A DNA stretch of 20,088 nucleotides from JBCCFW01 sp039029535. GTDB lineage: Bacteria > Acidobacteriota > JBCCFW01. The stretch covers positions 1-20,088 of the forward strand of contig JBCCFW010000147.1 of assembly GCA_039029535.1 (NCBI GenBank). The letters run 5' to 3'. Under the pieces are notes generated by a model. That model was not told the origin of the DNA. It saw only the letters and a list, made by a program, of their open reading frames with translations, and did no database searches. Shown piece by piece: positions 19,757-20,088 of this stretch. Each line of letters opens with the position of its first letter. Positions within the stretch are counted from its first letter, which is position 1. The position numbers and the translations under genes were made by a program.

Positions 19757-20088
19757 GCCGGGACCTCCTCGAGAGCGGGCTGCGGGTGAAGAAGGACGAC
19801 CTCCAGCAACTCGTCCTCGCAACTGAACACCGTCGCCAGGCGGGTCTCCGCAGCGCGCCGGGGAGCCAGGCCGAGGGTCACCCGGGGCAGGGACAGGGCC
19901 ACGTCCCCGGCCGCGGCGGCCTTGACCGCTCCTCCCGCCACGTTGGCGAGCTCGCCCAGGGCATCGCAGAGCTCGTCCTCGGCCAGCTCGGCTGGATCCG
20001 AGTCGAACATCGCGGCGGCGCTCCGGCGGGCGAGCGTGGGGGAGAAGCGGAGGCAGAGAGTGCCGACCTGCGTCAGGTCGACCAGCGC
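19753..20088 (-). CDS. CheX-like CheY-phosphatase, partial at the window end
   Basis: The reading frame is open from the window edge (20088) to the stop at 19753, giving at least 111 residues; the N-terminus lies outside. The visible part contains VGTLCLRFSPTLARRSAAM, then a D-x3-E-x2-N motif (DALGELAN) followed by VAGGAVK. This matches the catalytic Glu/Asn helix of the CheX/CheC/FliY phosphatase family, which dephosphorylates CheY-P. A shorter start at 20010 would cut into this fold and is unlikely. The stop overlaps the CheY-like start by four bases, which fits a phosphatase made together with its substrate. No second ExxN helix is visible, consistent with CheX rather than CheC. Confidence 0.8.
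   Translation of the reverse strand, partial: ALVDLTQVGTLCLRFSPTLARRSAAAMFDSDPAELAEDELCDALGELANVAGGAVKAAAAGDVALSLPRVTLGLAPRRAAETRLATVFSCEDELLEVVLLHPQPALEEVPA

Overview
The window is a GC-rich, gene-dense stretch (no gap over about 250 bp) from a Gram-negative-type bacterium. Signal peptides, a lipoprotein box, many c-type cytochromes, a CheX/CheY/HDOD signalling cassette and a SUMF-fold protein would fit Planctomycetota, Myxococcota or a related lineage. There is no rRNA, tRNA or species marker, so the taxonomy is only a guess. No IS element, CRISPR array, tRNA or phage gene was seen.

Layout. (1) 70-2280 (+): secreted repeat protein, probably a beta-propeller. (2) 7131-2365 (-): an operon of a diheme cytochrome c, a membrane-anchored monoheme cytochrome c, a diheme cytochrome c fused to an ethylbenzene-dehydrogenase-type heme b domain, and an unknown membrane protein. 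(3) 7377-9797 (+), divergent from that operon: an 806-residue cytochrome bd subunit I-like protein with a C-terminal cytochrome c domain; no CydB is visible. The shared 245-bp intergenic region carries a strong palindrome. (4) 9839-9916: two adjacent long stem-loops. (5) 10017-10742: small secreted protein of unknown function, followed by a good intrinsic terminator. (6) 10841-12714: two tandem membrane-anchored retropepsin-like paralogues with different codon usage. (7) 12878-18083 (+): a 947-residue mosaic (two UspA-like domains, five PCP_red-like repeats, a rubredoxin-like zinc ribbon, four Cys-Pro-x(1-2)-His motifs), an orphan cytochrome oxidase subunit III-like protein, a diheme lipoprotein cytochrome c and a SUMF/FGE-fold protein. 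(8) 20088-18112 (-): CheX-like phosphatase (cut by the window end), CheY-like receiver, and a degenerate EAL + HDOD protein.

How the parts may work together. Regions 2, 3 and 7 encode eight CxxCH heme c sites in five proteins, one predicted extra heme b site and a bd-type oxidase-like core. That core keeps likely heme-ligand histidines but has lost the quinol-binding Q-loop. The simplest reading is a respiratory module in which periplasmic c-type cytochromes, not quinol, feed a bd-like membrane protein. The USP/PCP_red protein, COX3-like protein and lipoprotein cytochrome c may be further partners or a second module. This is inference from domain content and gene order; the sequence alone does not establish the electron donor or acceptor.
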